Positions 35,301 to 43,137 of a stretch of 64,000 bases of DNA are shown one piece after another. Each line of letters begins with the position of its first letter. Within the stretch, counting starts at the first letter, position 1. Made by a program: the position numbers and the translations under genes. Location of the stretch: positions 103,498,347 through 103,562,346 of the forward strand of contig NC_089587.1 of assembly GCF_019320115.1 (NCBI RefSeq), read 5' to 3'. The stretch comes from Miscanthus floridulus (lineage: Eukaryota > Streptophyta > Magnoliopsida > Poales > Poaceae). The notes under the pieces were generated by a model that saw only the letters and a list, made by a program, of their open reading frames with translations, did no database searches and was not told where the DNA came from.

Positions 35301-38300
35301 GCCTGTAGGCTTGTATAAAGTCTTGTGAAAACTCATTTTTTATATTAATATAAATATCAACTAAATTACTAGTGTTTAGAATGATGCCTTTTTTCTCCTT
35401 TTATTTTATTTTATTTTTTGGTGATTTGAACTCTTACTTTCAGTGCTTATCATATTGACTGCATGGTTGCTATGGAAGCACCATAACACTTATGTCTTTG
35501 ATAGAGAAACCCCTTTCGTTAGCGAAGTTTTGCAACAATTTTGGGATGAGTATAAGCTATGGTGTCTAGCCGGAGCTAAGAAGCTCCAAGCTCTGGGACT
35601 GGATGGGGTAGAAACACTCGGATGAGTTTTCCTTTCTTTTTGGCGGTTAAACGTGTTTACCAGATACCAGGTAATTGTGTTGCAAGTGTATCCAACTTTC
35701 TCATGTATGGTCCTGGCATGAGTTGGTAATGTATAGGGGCCATTTTTTCCCCTCTATAATACAAAGATACATAGCTCTCCCGCGTGAAAAAAAAAACTTT
35801 CAGTGCTTTGGTTCGGTTGCATGCTCGAATTTCAGTTTAGATATTCGTGCTGTGCTATCATAGATTCTGAGTTGTAATTCCTTTGTGATAATAATTGAAT
35901 TATTGTCGTGGCCACGTTCCCCTAAATCCATCCAATCTTGTTGATAAGAAGGTGATCTTATTGGCCCTATGCTAGGGCTGCTAACAACATGATCTAAGGG
36001 ATGTACAATTAAATCCTCCATTAGCTATGTGCAGTATGTTCAATGCTATAAATTTGCTGTCCACTTCTATCTACCCTTTCATAAGCTGTCTTTGAAATTC
36101 AGGGTCATCGTTGTGTTAAAACTTGAAGTGCTGCGGACGGATTGCACGTTGGTTGGAAATCCCAAACAGTATCCATCTGGCAAGTTGGAAAACAAGCGTG
36201 AGGAATTGGACGCTGAATCAGTGTCCAGTAATGCCAAACTGAACTGTGAAGCCTATTCTGCTGGGCAACGCCTGAAGGAATTCCTGACAAGAAGGGGGAT
36301 GGTAACCGCATTGCAGCAGCCTGTGATGCAGGTGGTTGATGTGTCACTGATGAGATCTGAGCTGAAGAAGTTTGGGAGGTACCACTTGATACTTTCTGAT
36401 ACTGTGCACACACAGGATGCTACACTAGCACCCGGCCTGAATCACCTGGTTGAAAACATTCTTCTCATCAAGGGTTCCATCATCCGCCTCCTTGAGTTTA
36501 TTTGCGATACCGCCAAGAGTCCCAGGTGCGAATCATTCCTTGTTTTCTCAAAATGGATCCTTGTGCAAGAAAGACTGGTTGAGGCCTTAGGGCCATTTAT
36601 CACTTTGTTAGTTGAAATATTTTTATTTGTTGAAGTATATGTACTGATTTATAATGTGGCCACTTAGTTGCAGTTCAATACATTTTCACTTCACAGCGTG
36701 TGCAGATAGTTTGCATGCAACTTTGCAAGAATACTAACTGATCGATAGCTCATCCATGGGGTGTACTTTTTGATCAATACTATTATATACTTTGTCCACA
36801 TTTTATATAATTTCATCCGATGGTGTTTTTCGGGTCCTACTTAGCTATTAACAGTGATTGAAGAGAGATCAAAATACTGACATACTGTACAAGAAGAGAG
36901 ATACATTTCTACATTCTTTGTTGCAGTGGAAAGTCAACCTTGTCAATGATTGAATTTAGCCTTGTCATATTGAAACATTGGAAAATATCTCAGCATGTCA
37001 CACATGGTTTGCTTTAGTTGAATTTATACTTTACAACAACATTTGTTTTTGCATGACTTCCACTTATCATGTTTTGTGTCCCAACTTGTGTTGAATGGTC
37101 AATATGTCATTCATGTCATTCCAAATTTATCTGGTACCGAGATGTAACATTTGAAACAGTATTTGCTATCCCTCTTGTTTATTCTTAGTCATGAGATTGA
37201 CCTTGTAGATACTGGTATGATTTGCCCAATCAGCACTATACAGAGCTAAACTGTCAAATCTTCAGTTGTTGATTGAGTGTGTATTCTTGGTCATGAGATT
37301 GACCTCAGTTGGTTAAAGGTGTTAAGTGTACACCCTGACCACCTAGGTTCAGGTCCTCAAGTGATCAGGTTTTGTTTTCCTTTTCACTTTTCAAAGATCA
37401 CCTTGTAAACAAAGTTTGAAATAATTCACCACTCTATTTTATCATTTCATGTCATCTTTGACACTATATATTGGCCAGTTGGCCATATTATTGAACTACC
37501 AAACCTAGTAATGGTGTGTGTTGCTGTCAGCTGTGCTTTGGTTGGAGTAACTGGATTCATAATTTTGATATGCTGTTTCTTCTTATTATATTTATGGGGC
37601 TTTCACTTGAACGTGTAGTGCTTAGTTTTGGTTGAGCACTGTATTATTACTCCGCCTATTCTACTCACTACATGGTGTCATGTTGTAGATAGTTGTCATT
37701 TCCACTACTCAATATTACAGCCTTTAAAAAGGGGGTTTAGGATTGTCATGTTACTAGTTTGTCTGTGTTCTGGTTTGTGCTGAGTGCTGGCCACTATAAA
37801 TGTTGTAATTTATTTCTTGGAAAATGTTTTTCAGTCGAGGAAAAACGATTACACTTACCTAACAAATTCACCATACTTTGTTGACCTTTTTTGTTTTTTC
37901 CCTGTCCGCATGCTTACTTCTGAGTTCAGTATGATCATTGTTATCCAACTTGAAGTACTGCAAACAGTATGTGAACTGATTGGAAGCCCTAAAGCATATG
38001 AGCTCTCATTATTTGAAAAACCCTATGTGCCTGAGGGTAAATATAGGGAACCATATCCCAGATCAGTGGCCAATTATGCTCAACCAATGAATAAACCCTG
38101 TCCTAGTGGCCAAGGCTTCAAGGGCCATCTGACTTGGGGGGCAGTGGTGGCAATTCTGGAGGGTCAGATGATAGCAGAACAGCAGCCAGTGATGCAGGTA
38201 GTTGATGTCTCAAAAGATAATCAAGAACGGTACCATATTTCGCTCTCAGATGGTGTCTACTGGATGTGCGGTTTTCTCATATCCAACCTAAGACATCTGG

Positions 38301-38887
38301 TTGATAATAATTGCATCTGCAAAGGAACTATAGTTCGCCTCCACAAGTTCTTCTTTGACACCTTCCGGAATTGCAGGTATGGATCCCTTTTCATGTTGCA
38401 CTATATGTGCAGACTTGTGCAGTGCAAGAGAGATCGAGTTTGCCTTGGCTGTGTGTGTATCTGCATGAAGCATGATGTACTATATGTTTAGAAAACTTTT
38501 GATTCATCTTTAGTGGACCTTTTATTGCTTGAAACAAGTTCTTATATAGGACATAACTACATCTTAATAAGGTGGACACCCTCCTGTCATCTTCCGTTCG
38601 TGGTTTTGTTCACTTACCAATTTGCCACTTTGGAAAAAAGAGGACTCTAGCTTCCTCTGTTACCTAACCTTCTGTGTGTCGGTTACTTGGCTTCTGAATT
38701 CAGGACCATCTTTTTTGCTCAATTTGAAGTGCTCGAAAAGAAATGGGAGCTGATCGGTAGCCCTACCTATAAACCTGTAAACAAGCAGAAGGGATCGGAC
38801 GCTGGCCATGCTTCCTACATTCCTGCAGACGCTGTTGGACAATCCTCTGGCCAATCTCATCCTAGATACAAAGGCACCCCGGGTTGA
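23538..38887 (+). CDS. Poly-RPA70N domain protein (six tandem RPA70N modules)
   Basis: Seven-exon gene; exons 23538-23824, 24950-25366, 33191-33655, 34064-34495, 36103-36525, 37930-38376, 38704-38887. Every junction is GT-AG and phase 2; total 2655 nt, 884 residues. The product is six copies of the RPA70N domain (Rep-A_N), the N-terminal OB fold of replication protein A large subunit, which binds partner proteins rather than ssDNA. Each has the GAVAAI...G.....P.LQV..., LSDGVH, L.HLV, KG..VRLL.F and LEVL...CELIGNP.. signature. Approximate modules: 1-115, 152-255, 302-410, 447-554, 591-695, 742-844, with 30-45-residue linkers and a 40-residue tail. The ssDNA-binding domains A, B and C of RPA1 are absent. 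It lies 978 bp downstream of H2B on the same strand. No frameshift or stop. Intron 2 contains a copia element. Splice sites are predicted by eye; function is unknown. Confidence 0.82.
24950..25366 (+). CDS. Exon 2 of poly-RPA70N gene (type B)
   Basis: 139 codons, phase 2-2. Acceptor TTGAATTTCAG, donor CAG|GTGCCA. Opens with the closing strand of module 1 (HVEVLRTSLKIGDPKRY), then a linker with KKHEKLDAQLVSSSSK, then module 2 (VMQVVGVSLL...YHLILSDGVHTQNATL...LNHLV...LRKGTIVRLLDF). Closest relative in the gene is exon 5. Confidence 0.88.
26213..26813 (+). mobile_element. hAT-like MITE, 601 bp, ATTAGTCG repeats
   Basis: Terminal inverted repeats CAATGTTTTCAGGTCGTC / GACGACCTGAAAACATTG, flanked by the 8-bp duplication GTATATAT (26205-26212 and 26814-26821), which fits the hAT superfamily. 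Both arms repeat the palindrome-like phrase GACTAATCGCGATTAGTCGTC. A (CA)n microsatellite lies near 26346-26371. No coding capacity. Confidence 0.85.
27219..27365. mobile_element. Stowaway MITE
   Basis: 147 bp with inverted ends CTCCGTCCGTTCCAAATTATAAG / CTTATAATTTGGAATGGAGGGAG and TA on both sides (27217-27218, 27366-27367). These are the classical ends of Tc1/mariner-derived Stowaway MITEs of grasses. It lies 14 bases from the copia LTR. Confidence 0.95.
27583..32832 (-). CDS. Copia gag-pol polyprotein, uninterrupted, 1749 residues
   Basis: One frame with no stop. Order: a low-complexity N terminus (about 1-150) with repeated RARAQAAPPL units; gag of the UBN2 type (about 230-440, with FRTFVQGDLSVGDFCRRMKSMAD); a glycine/arginine-rich tract (GGGGGGRGGRRRRGGGRGG) where a CCHC zinc knuckle is expected but not found; aspartic protease with DWIADSGATYHTT; a GAG-pre-integrase HRRLGHP...CHACQLGRH zinc-binding segment; integrase core (HCDLWTSP, VVVDDFSHYSW, QCDNGREFDN, SSQNGKAERMIRT); reverse transcriptase (KARWVLRGFTQ, VHQLDVKNAFLHG, YVDDIVLT); RNase H (YTDADWAGCPDTRRSTSGY, KHVEIDLHFVRD). 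All catalytic motifs appear present. Reading starts at the ATG 78 bp inside the right LTR. It may be an autonomous element; expression is unknown. Confidence 0.95.
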   Translation of the reverse strand: MAGRPPPPSPTYSQAFPSLPYPSWAQRAGAGLLPADAEGPAAAAVAAGAARVPARPRARAWVAPPPLRAQAGPLLRVRAQAAPPLRARAQAAPPLRARAQAALPPRARAQAPGRWPCRRGRGLGQPGRCRRRCLQGRAQAATPLPLGARGRTWSLSSSPLLLLCPPSAPLQTAGASSALAAALVAARAAAADSQARVRAAALALERERDAADALARQIAEAEQLLVLPTSYDTAATSSGSTGHRASHTTVIWHDPADPHVAQLHYQAGGVQNIRLLVPVVLEPESPSYARWRDLVLLTLRRYALDDHVLVDASVAVQTSSWLRLDSVVLSWIIGTISLDLHDLVRNSADARRAWLALEGQFLGNAEARALRLDASFRTFVQGDLSVGDFCRRMKSMADSLGDLGWPVEDRILVLNVLRGLSDRYAHLRTWITRQRPFPSFLQVRDDLVMEELTQGVQPGSTSTPGSSSSSTALAATPPARSLAPPPSSLLGSPPPGPGGGGGGRGGRRRRGGGRGGRGSHHTPVQSPSGAPTPATPRGAPWPSFHNPWSGRIYMWPFPAPGGEPRPPAALLTGAPPGFHSPSAWAPLPGASSWVPPPDIWPGPVGWNPAALARSFSTMALTPPAGTDWIADSGATYHTTPDPGILSSFHPPSSSHPSSIMVANGSCIPVTSVGAAGTHGSFRLPDILVAPSMVHNLLSIRRFTADNSCSVEFDSSGLTVKDLASRRPLLRCDSAGPLYTLRFPASASSSSPSTLSAAFAATPSSTTWHRRLGHPGRDALTQLSRSSDIGCTRAHDEHLCHACQLGRHVRLPFCSSSSHATHVFDLVHCDLWTSPVISISGYKYYLVVVDDFSHYSWTFPLRAKSDTFPTLLHFFAWVSTQFGLTIKAVQCDNGREFDNGTSRAFFLSHGVQLRMSCPYTSSQNGKAERMIRTTNDTMRTLLLQASLPARFWAESLHTSTYLLNRLPSAACPAPTPHHALFGTPPRYDHLRVFGCACYPNTTATAPHKLAPRSALCVFLGYSPDHKGYRCFDLTSRRVIISRHVVFDESVFPFSTTTTPSPTPDPDPFYLFPTDTVVQPLLPLSPAGTASPCPSPGPCPRSPPTSDAPGPAPCPGPEASPSGAAPAPTSAAGTETPPVAPPARFAQPVHVYRRRVPAAPLPPASPGSPSPLVTPTPPVAPSPPATPTPPPPPQAARVVSPVYHPQLLHRHPRHVHPMVTRHAAGTLRPRALATMPDASQISPVPSSVRDALSDPHWRRAMEEEYAALLANQTWDLVPRPPGSNVVTGKWIWTHKRRADGSLERYKARWVLRGFTQRPGVDYDETFSPVVKPATVRTVLSLALSRSWPVHQLDVKNAFLHGTLTETVYCSQPAGFVDSSRPDMVCRLNKSLYGLKQAPRAWYSRFAAFLLTLGFVEAKSDTSLFIYHHGAETAYLLLYVDDIVLTASSPSLLSRVIASLHQEFAMKDLGVLHHFLGVTVEPRPTGLLLHQRQYTLDILERAGMTNCKPCSTPVDTQGKLSEAVGTAVADPTAYRSLAGALQYLTFTRPDITYAVQQICLHMHDPREPHLTALKRLLRYLRGTVNHGLLLQRSSSTELVVYTDADWAGCPDTRRSTSGYAVFLGGNLVSWSSKRQPVVSRSSAEAEYRAVANGVAEASWLRQLLAELHSPLSRSTLVYCDNVSAVYLSTNPVQHQRTKHVEIDLHFVRDRVAIGDVRVLHVPTTSQFADIFTKGLPSSTFTEFRSSLNIIGG
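32490..32665. repeat. 30-bp GC-rich tandem repeat inside copia gag
   Basis: Units of GCCTGCGCCCGCGCCCGCAG plus CGGCGGGGCC recur about four to five times in tandem, with small changes. In the copia frame they encode repeated RARAQAA(P/L)P units near the N terminus. Being a multiple of three, unit gain or loss keeps the frame open. Confidence 0.8.
33191..33655 (+). CDS. Exon 3 of poly-RPA70N gene (type C)
   Basis: 155 codons, phase 2-2. Acceptor CTTAATTCAG, donor CAG|GTAAGG. Opens IITVWQLKVLPIECELIGSPKACEL (end of module 2), then a linker with SVSNYAQPNNGP, then module 3 (LTQGAVAAIMEGE, PVLQVVDFS, LLSDGVHQVYV, LSHLVEGSCLRKGTRVRLLRF). Closest relative is exon 6, with the shared linker phrase NYAQP.N. 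Confidence 0.9.
34064..34495 (+). CDS. Exon 4 of poly-RPA70N gene (type A')
   Basis: 144 codons, phase 2-2. Acceptor AAAAATTCAG, donor GAG|GTATGG. Opens IAIAVELEVLQTECELIGNP (end of module 3), linker, then module 4 (SLTWGAVAAIWEDVAVV, PVLQVFDLLV, LLSDGTHLIRGG, GAVVRLLEF). Module 4 shares GAVAAIWE and GAVVRLL(D/E)F with exon 1. Confidence 0.9.
34496..36102 (+). other. Intron 4, duplicate of intron 1 with a LINE insertion
   Basis: Matches intron 1 in several places, for example TGCAGGAATAAATT near 35102 against TGCAGGGAGTAAATT near 24317, and GCTATCATAG near 35854 against 24710. A truncated LINE at 35449-35795 is absent from the matching place in intron 1. Confidence 0.8.
35449..35795 (+). mobile_element. 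5'-truncated L1-type LINE in intron 4
   Basis: 347-bp insert ending in an A9-10 tail and flanked by the 13-bp duplication ACTTTCAGTGCTT (35436-35448 and 35796-35808). The frame at 35443-35625 reads TAWLLWKHHNTYVFDRETP..., the C-terminal end of plant LINE reverse transcriptase ORFs (zf-RVT region). Intron 1 has the empty counterpart ACGTTCAGTACTT near 24654-24666. Confidence 0.92.
36103..36525 (+). CDS. Exon 5 of poly-RPA70N gene (type B')
   Basis: 141 codons, phase 2-2. Acceptor TTGAAATTCAG, donor CAG|GTGCGA. Opens VIVVLKLEVLRTDCTLVGNPKQY (end of module 4), linker with KREELDAESVSSNAK, then module 5 (VMQVVDVSLMRSELKKFGRYHLILSD, LNHLVENILLIKGSIIRLLEF). Linker and module closely match exon 2. 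Confidence 0.9.
37930..38376 (+). CDS. Exon 6 of poly-RPA70N gene (type C')
   Basis: 149 codons, phase 2-2. Acceptor TGAGTTCAG, donor CAG|GTATGG. Opens MIIVIQLEVLQTVCELIGSPKAYEL (end of module 5), linker with SVANYAQPMNKP, then module 6 (LTWGAVVAILEGQ, PVMQVVDVS, ISLSDGVYWMCG, LRHLVDNNCICKGTIVRLHKF). Pairs with exon 3. Confidence 0.9.
38704..38887 (+). CDS. Exon 7 of poly-RPA70N gene (terminal, A''-like remnant)
   Basis: Acceptor CTGAATTCAG. Encodes the closing strand of module 6 (TIFFAQFEVLEKKWELIGSPTY) and a 40-residue tail ending HPRYKGTPG before TGA at 38885. Its SPTY...NKQK phrase resembles the linker of exon 4 (NPTFYELGNKQS), so it looks like the first part of a third A exon cut off before its own domain. 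Confidence 0.8.
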
Positions 38888-39908
38888 TCTGATCCGGTGC
38901 TTCACATGGAGAATCTGTCTCTTGCTATCCATACCCCGTATAGTATAGTAGTACATCGATGTTCTTGTGTCATACTAGCTACATGGCTGGTATTTTGGTT
39001 GCGAATCTGATTCGATCCATAGTATGATAGTAACTTTTTTTTTTGAGGTCGGTGGTACAAAAAACTTGAACATGGAGCAGAAGTAATGTGAGCGATGTTG
39101 CCTGGGAATATGACTGCCCTGCGATGTAGTAGGCTTCTTTTGTTACCTGCTTTGCCCTCCCGCCTTTGCCGTCAGAGTGGCTGCTTCCACCTGCATTTGC
39201 TTGACAACGGGAAATGCCGAGATACGATAGGCCTTGTGCTTTCATGTTGATCCATGGGCTGTTTTTGGTGAAATAATAAACTGCAGCGCTCGCCATTCAA
39301 AATAAATGCATGGTGACTTGGTGAGGAAAGGAGGGCCGAAATCTGTTACATCCTTTTCTCTCTCTATATAAAAAGGAGCAAGTAAAAAAAAATGTTTCCT
39401 CTGGAATGCCACTGTGGGTCTGTAGCCCTGAATAGGATGCCTGGCTAGAGTGTGCTAGTACTTAACCTTGTCTGAGGATTTGTCTGATGCTGAGGGTCAG
39501 CAACAGTAAGTATTTTTTAACTTGGTAAGCCTGCACGCATGATAGATATGCTACCAGCCCATTGTTGAAGGCAGTGGAAGAGCGAGCTGAAGCGATCTGC
39601 AGACTGCGGTTGAGCAGAAGTGGAATGGAAATGAGGCCGTGCTCTGCCATTGCTCATTTGCTCGTGTAATCAAGACCTTGGTGTTCCAGCCGACCATCCA
39701 CTGAAGCACGAGAGGCAGCAGGGCCGAGCTGAACACCGTCGTCCGTCGCCCAGAAGCGAGGTCATGTGCACAACCAGGGGGGGACGGACAAGCCGTTCGT
39801 GCAAAGCGGGTGAGGGAAGTGGCCTGGCCGGGAAGTTGGGTTTGCAGCTGGGTGCTTGCCAAATGGAGGGATCGCGACCCTTTATCAATGGAGAGGTCAG
39901 GTCTGAGG
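38888..39908. other. 3' flank of the poly-RPA70N gene, no gene
   Basis: Contains the presumed 3' untranslated region and unremarkable unique DNA. CTTTATCAATGGAGAGGTCA at 39878-39899 recurs at about 48417-48436, next to duplicated sequence on the far side of the Mutator-like element. No credible open frame. Confidence 0.5.
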
Positions 39909-40150
39909 CCGAATTTTTTATTTTTTGGCACGTTTTTTTTTAAAGTTATTCACAAATATGTCCCAGCAGGTATGCTTTCAAAATTTGGACCCTTAGCTCG
40001 GCGCCATCGTTGGTGGCGCCGAGGTTACACGTCTCAGTGCCAGAGGGTTTGGCACCTAGGTCAGGGCCACGTTGGCGGCGTGGACGCTGACCTGCCAGCC
40101 AGCTCGGCGCCATGGATCTTGGCGCCGAGCTTGGCGCCAAAGATCCTGGA
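39909..40150 (+). repeat. Left terminal inverted repeat of the MULE
   Basis: CCGAATTTTTTATTTTTTGG tip followed by GGCGCC-rich DNA (GGTGGCGCCGAGG, CTTGGCGCCGAGC) that matches the right end in inverse orientation. Confidence 0.85.
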
Positions 40151-40572
40151 GTCGAGTGGTGTTCTAACCCGGCGCCCAACTTAGCTGCCCTAGCCTTCTT
40201 TCTCTTCTTTCTCCTCCCTCTCGGGTTTTTTCTCTCCCCACTTCGCCCTACCTCACGAATCGGCATGTTGGACCTAGGAAACTTTGATTTGATCCGTAGA
40301 TCTTCGAGAGCAAGGTATCCTCGCTCCCTCCTTGTTTTTTTACATCGATTCGATATATATTAGTTGGATTTTTTAACTTAAGAATCGTCATTACTTAGGG
40401 TTTCATTGAATTTTAATATTTATATTATACAACCGTAGGATGCCAAGACATGAAAAATCTAGCAAACCAAGATAACCTCAGCGCACGTTGTTATGTTATT
40501 GATTCATTGTTGTGGATCAAATGGAAAATCCTAGGTGTAGGGTTTAATGTTAATTGCTTTCGGTTCTTAGAA

Positions 40573-41158
40573 CGAAAATGGCTAAATTATAGTTATGTCC
40601 GGATGACCGAAAATGCCTTCGATCCATTGCCTCTGCCTAGTGGTGTTCCAGTGCCCATGTGCTTTTGCGACGATCCTTGCAAGGTAGCCAAGTCTGACGA
40701 AGAGGACATGTATAGACAGAGGTATTGGATGTGTTCCAATTTTACGTTTGAGCCTACACTTCGTCAGCGCCGTATTAACAAGATGGTGACGAATTGATGT
40801 GTAATAATTATTTTATGTCATATGACATCTTGCATGATTTTTTTGTTTTGTAACAATTGCATTTGTTGTAGACCTCTCCACCGCTCTATGATTTTGAGTA
40901 GTGGATCGACACTGAGATCGAGCCTGAAGACAAGGAATGGATGTAGAAACTGTTGCGGTGGAAGGCAGAGGACAAGGAGATGATAGAGAAGAGATGCGGA
41001 GAGGAGGCTGCAGAAAAGGAGCACAAGGAAGAGGAGGAAAGGAGGCGTGTTGATGCGTACAGGGAGAAGAAGCTTGAGCATGCACGCTGAGCGAAAGCAG
41101 CGATGGAGGAGAATTTCGATGCCCTGAGGAAGGGAAAGTGGCCTTGTTGCACTCAGTA
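40573..41158 (+). pseudogene. MULE-borne GRF-type zinc-finger protein, broken
   Basis: Exon 1 follows an acceptor near 40577 (GGTTCTTAG) and reads KWLNYSYVRMTENAFDPLPL, then PMCFCDDPCKVAKSDEEDMYRQRYWMCSNF, a GRF-like zinc-binding motif (CxC...C...RYWMC). An intron follows INKM (donor GTGACG at about 40786, acceptor TTGTAG at about 40872). The next exon reads PLYDFE*WIDTEIEPEDKEWM* and then a charged coiled-coil stretch (EDKEMIEKRCGEEAAEKEHKEEEERRRVDAYREKKLEHAR) to CCTQ*. At least three in-frame stops replace expected codons, so it is a pseudogene. GRF-type fingers bind nucleic acid; the role in the transposon is unknown to me. Confidence 0.7.
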
Positions 41159-41574
41159 GTCTCCATTACTTGCTAGTTCTATGGTTTATTCATGAACAAT
41201 ATTGTCTACTGTTGCGAACGTAATAATACCCAGTTTAATATTGCGGATGTAGTGAAATATGATCACGTGCTGCAAACAAAATCTAACGAAGTAGGGCATT
41301 ATATAATTCAACACACACAACACATGAAATTGCATGTGAGAACATGTACCGAACTAGGGTACAGAGGTCCTGAACTAAACCTAACATGCCTTACGTAATT
41401 GAAGCGAACAACAAGTACACGAAATGGCATGTGAGAACATGTATCAAATAAGAGTACATAGTTCCTTTGACTAAACCTAACATACCTTAGGTAATTAAAC
41501 CAAACAACAAACATATGGATGTGCCATGTGAATAAGATAGGGTTGTCCTAGTAGTGTTGCCACATAACAAATTA

Positions 41575-42310
41575 TGTTACACCTTCTCCACAGTAGCCTC
41601 CTATTGTTGTTGGTGGTGGTGGTGGTGGGGGGGGGTGACGACGGAGGCCCCTTGTTCTTGTGATTAGGGCAGGTGCAATATAGATCATTGCAAAGTGCCT
41701 CCTGTGAACTTGCACCATTGTTGTTGTTGTCGTCTTCGTCTTTCTTGTACCCGCTGCTAACTTCCCTTTGTAGATCAAAGATTTGGTCCTGCAGGTAGTA
41801 GATGTACTACTGATGCGGATAAATTGGTCGAGGATCGACCCACCTAGTGAACCCATAGTTTTCTTCGAACTCGGAAGACTACAATAAGTATGTCTTGTGA
41901 GTTATAAGGGTATTCAAGAAACATATTTAACAAAAAAATGTAATAGCAATTACCCATGCTCGTGGGCATTTGAAGAAGCGACGACCTCCGTCGATTCCCT
42001 CGGTGAACATCTGCACTAAGCAGTCCTCACTATGCATGCATTTTGGCCAATCTTCCTTCATGTTATCGTATCCTCTGAGAGGGCACTCTTTAGTGAAATC
42101 ACTCTTGCTCTCGGGGAGAAACTGATATACTGGTTCCTCAAAGAAATCAGGCCCAAGAGACCTCTCCCACACAATGGGAGTTCCCTTCGTCCTCCCTTTC
42201 CTCTTCCACTCTCAAAACCCTTTCCTCTAGATGACCCTCCAGACATTCCTACTCCAACGAAACCGAATACTAGTTTGGCTTTCCCTTTGGTTAGCAATGC
42301 ATCCTAGAAC
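41575..42310 (-). pseudogene. Second MULE-borne GRF-type gene, frameshifted
   Basis: Minus strand. Exon 1 in one frame starts near 42297 (KGKAKLVFGFVGVGMSGGSSRGKGFESGRGKGGRRELPL) and continues after a frameshift near 42172 as WERSLGPDFFEEPVYQFLPES, then WPKCMHSEDCLVQMF...GGRRFFKCPRAW, a GRF-like finger. A likely intron (donor GTAATTGC at about 41955, acceptor ATTGTAG near 41882) joins an exon reading ENYGFTRWVDPRP; the C-terminal part (41575-41860) has further frame changes and a proline run. A CCA/ACC microsatellite lies at 41605-41640. It is convergent with the plus-strand GRF-type gene. Confidence 0.6.
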
Positions 42311-43137
42311 ACGTATATATAGGCGGAGGCATGTTTGCTAGCCGTTGTATTGTGCTGTAAATGCTCATGGAAAGTCTACTCAGAATCACTGAAAAGCCTA
42401 CATCGTAGGACACTGTAGAGCCTAGATTCCATGACTGAAAAGCCTATTCAATTTTAGACTTTAATCACTATTTCAAAGGACACTGAAAAGTCTATTCGAC
42501 GGTGACATGACAAATCACTGTAAATGCTACATTATTTTACTAACTGCAATTGGAGACGATGACATAAACGTAACTGCCCGCTAGTCTACTCCGCTGTTGC
42601 TCAGCGGCTCAGTGCTCGGCCACTCGCATGCAAGATTGGCTCACACACATGCAATGTATGTAATCACGTTTGGTTCTTTTGCATAAAATGGAAGGAAAGA
42701 AAAGAAAATCTCAACCAATGTGGTATATAATCATGTTCGGTTCTTTTGCATGAAAGAAAAGATAATCTCAACCAATGCGGTAGGCCGAGAGGCATACATG
42801 CATACTCATAACAAAAACAAATTGATTACTTAATGAACCAAAAAAACTGATGGCGTTGATTAATACGTACTTTAGGCAGAAAATTTTGGCAAAATTTCTC
42901 CTATTTTTTGATGCAATCCATACACAAATATGAGATGAATATTTAACCTCAATACAACATGTTCAAACATACAAATATATGCCATATTCATCTAAAACCA
43001 TATACATGAGCATATTAATAGTCCACATAGTCCATAATTATAGTCTATAGTAGTTCATAGTCGATAATAATAGTCCATACAGTCCACAATAGTTCATAAT
43101 GAAAGTCCACAAAGTCCATAATAGTACATAATAGCAT

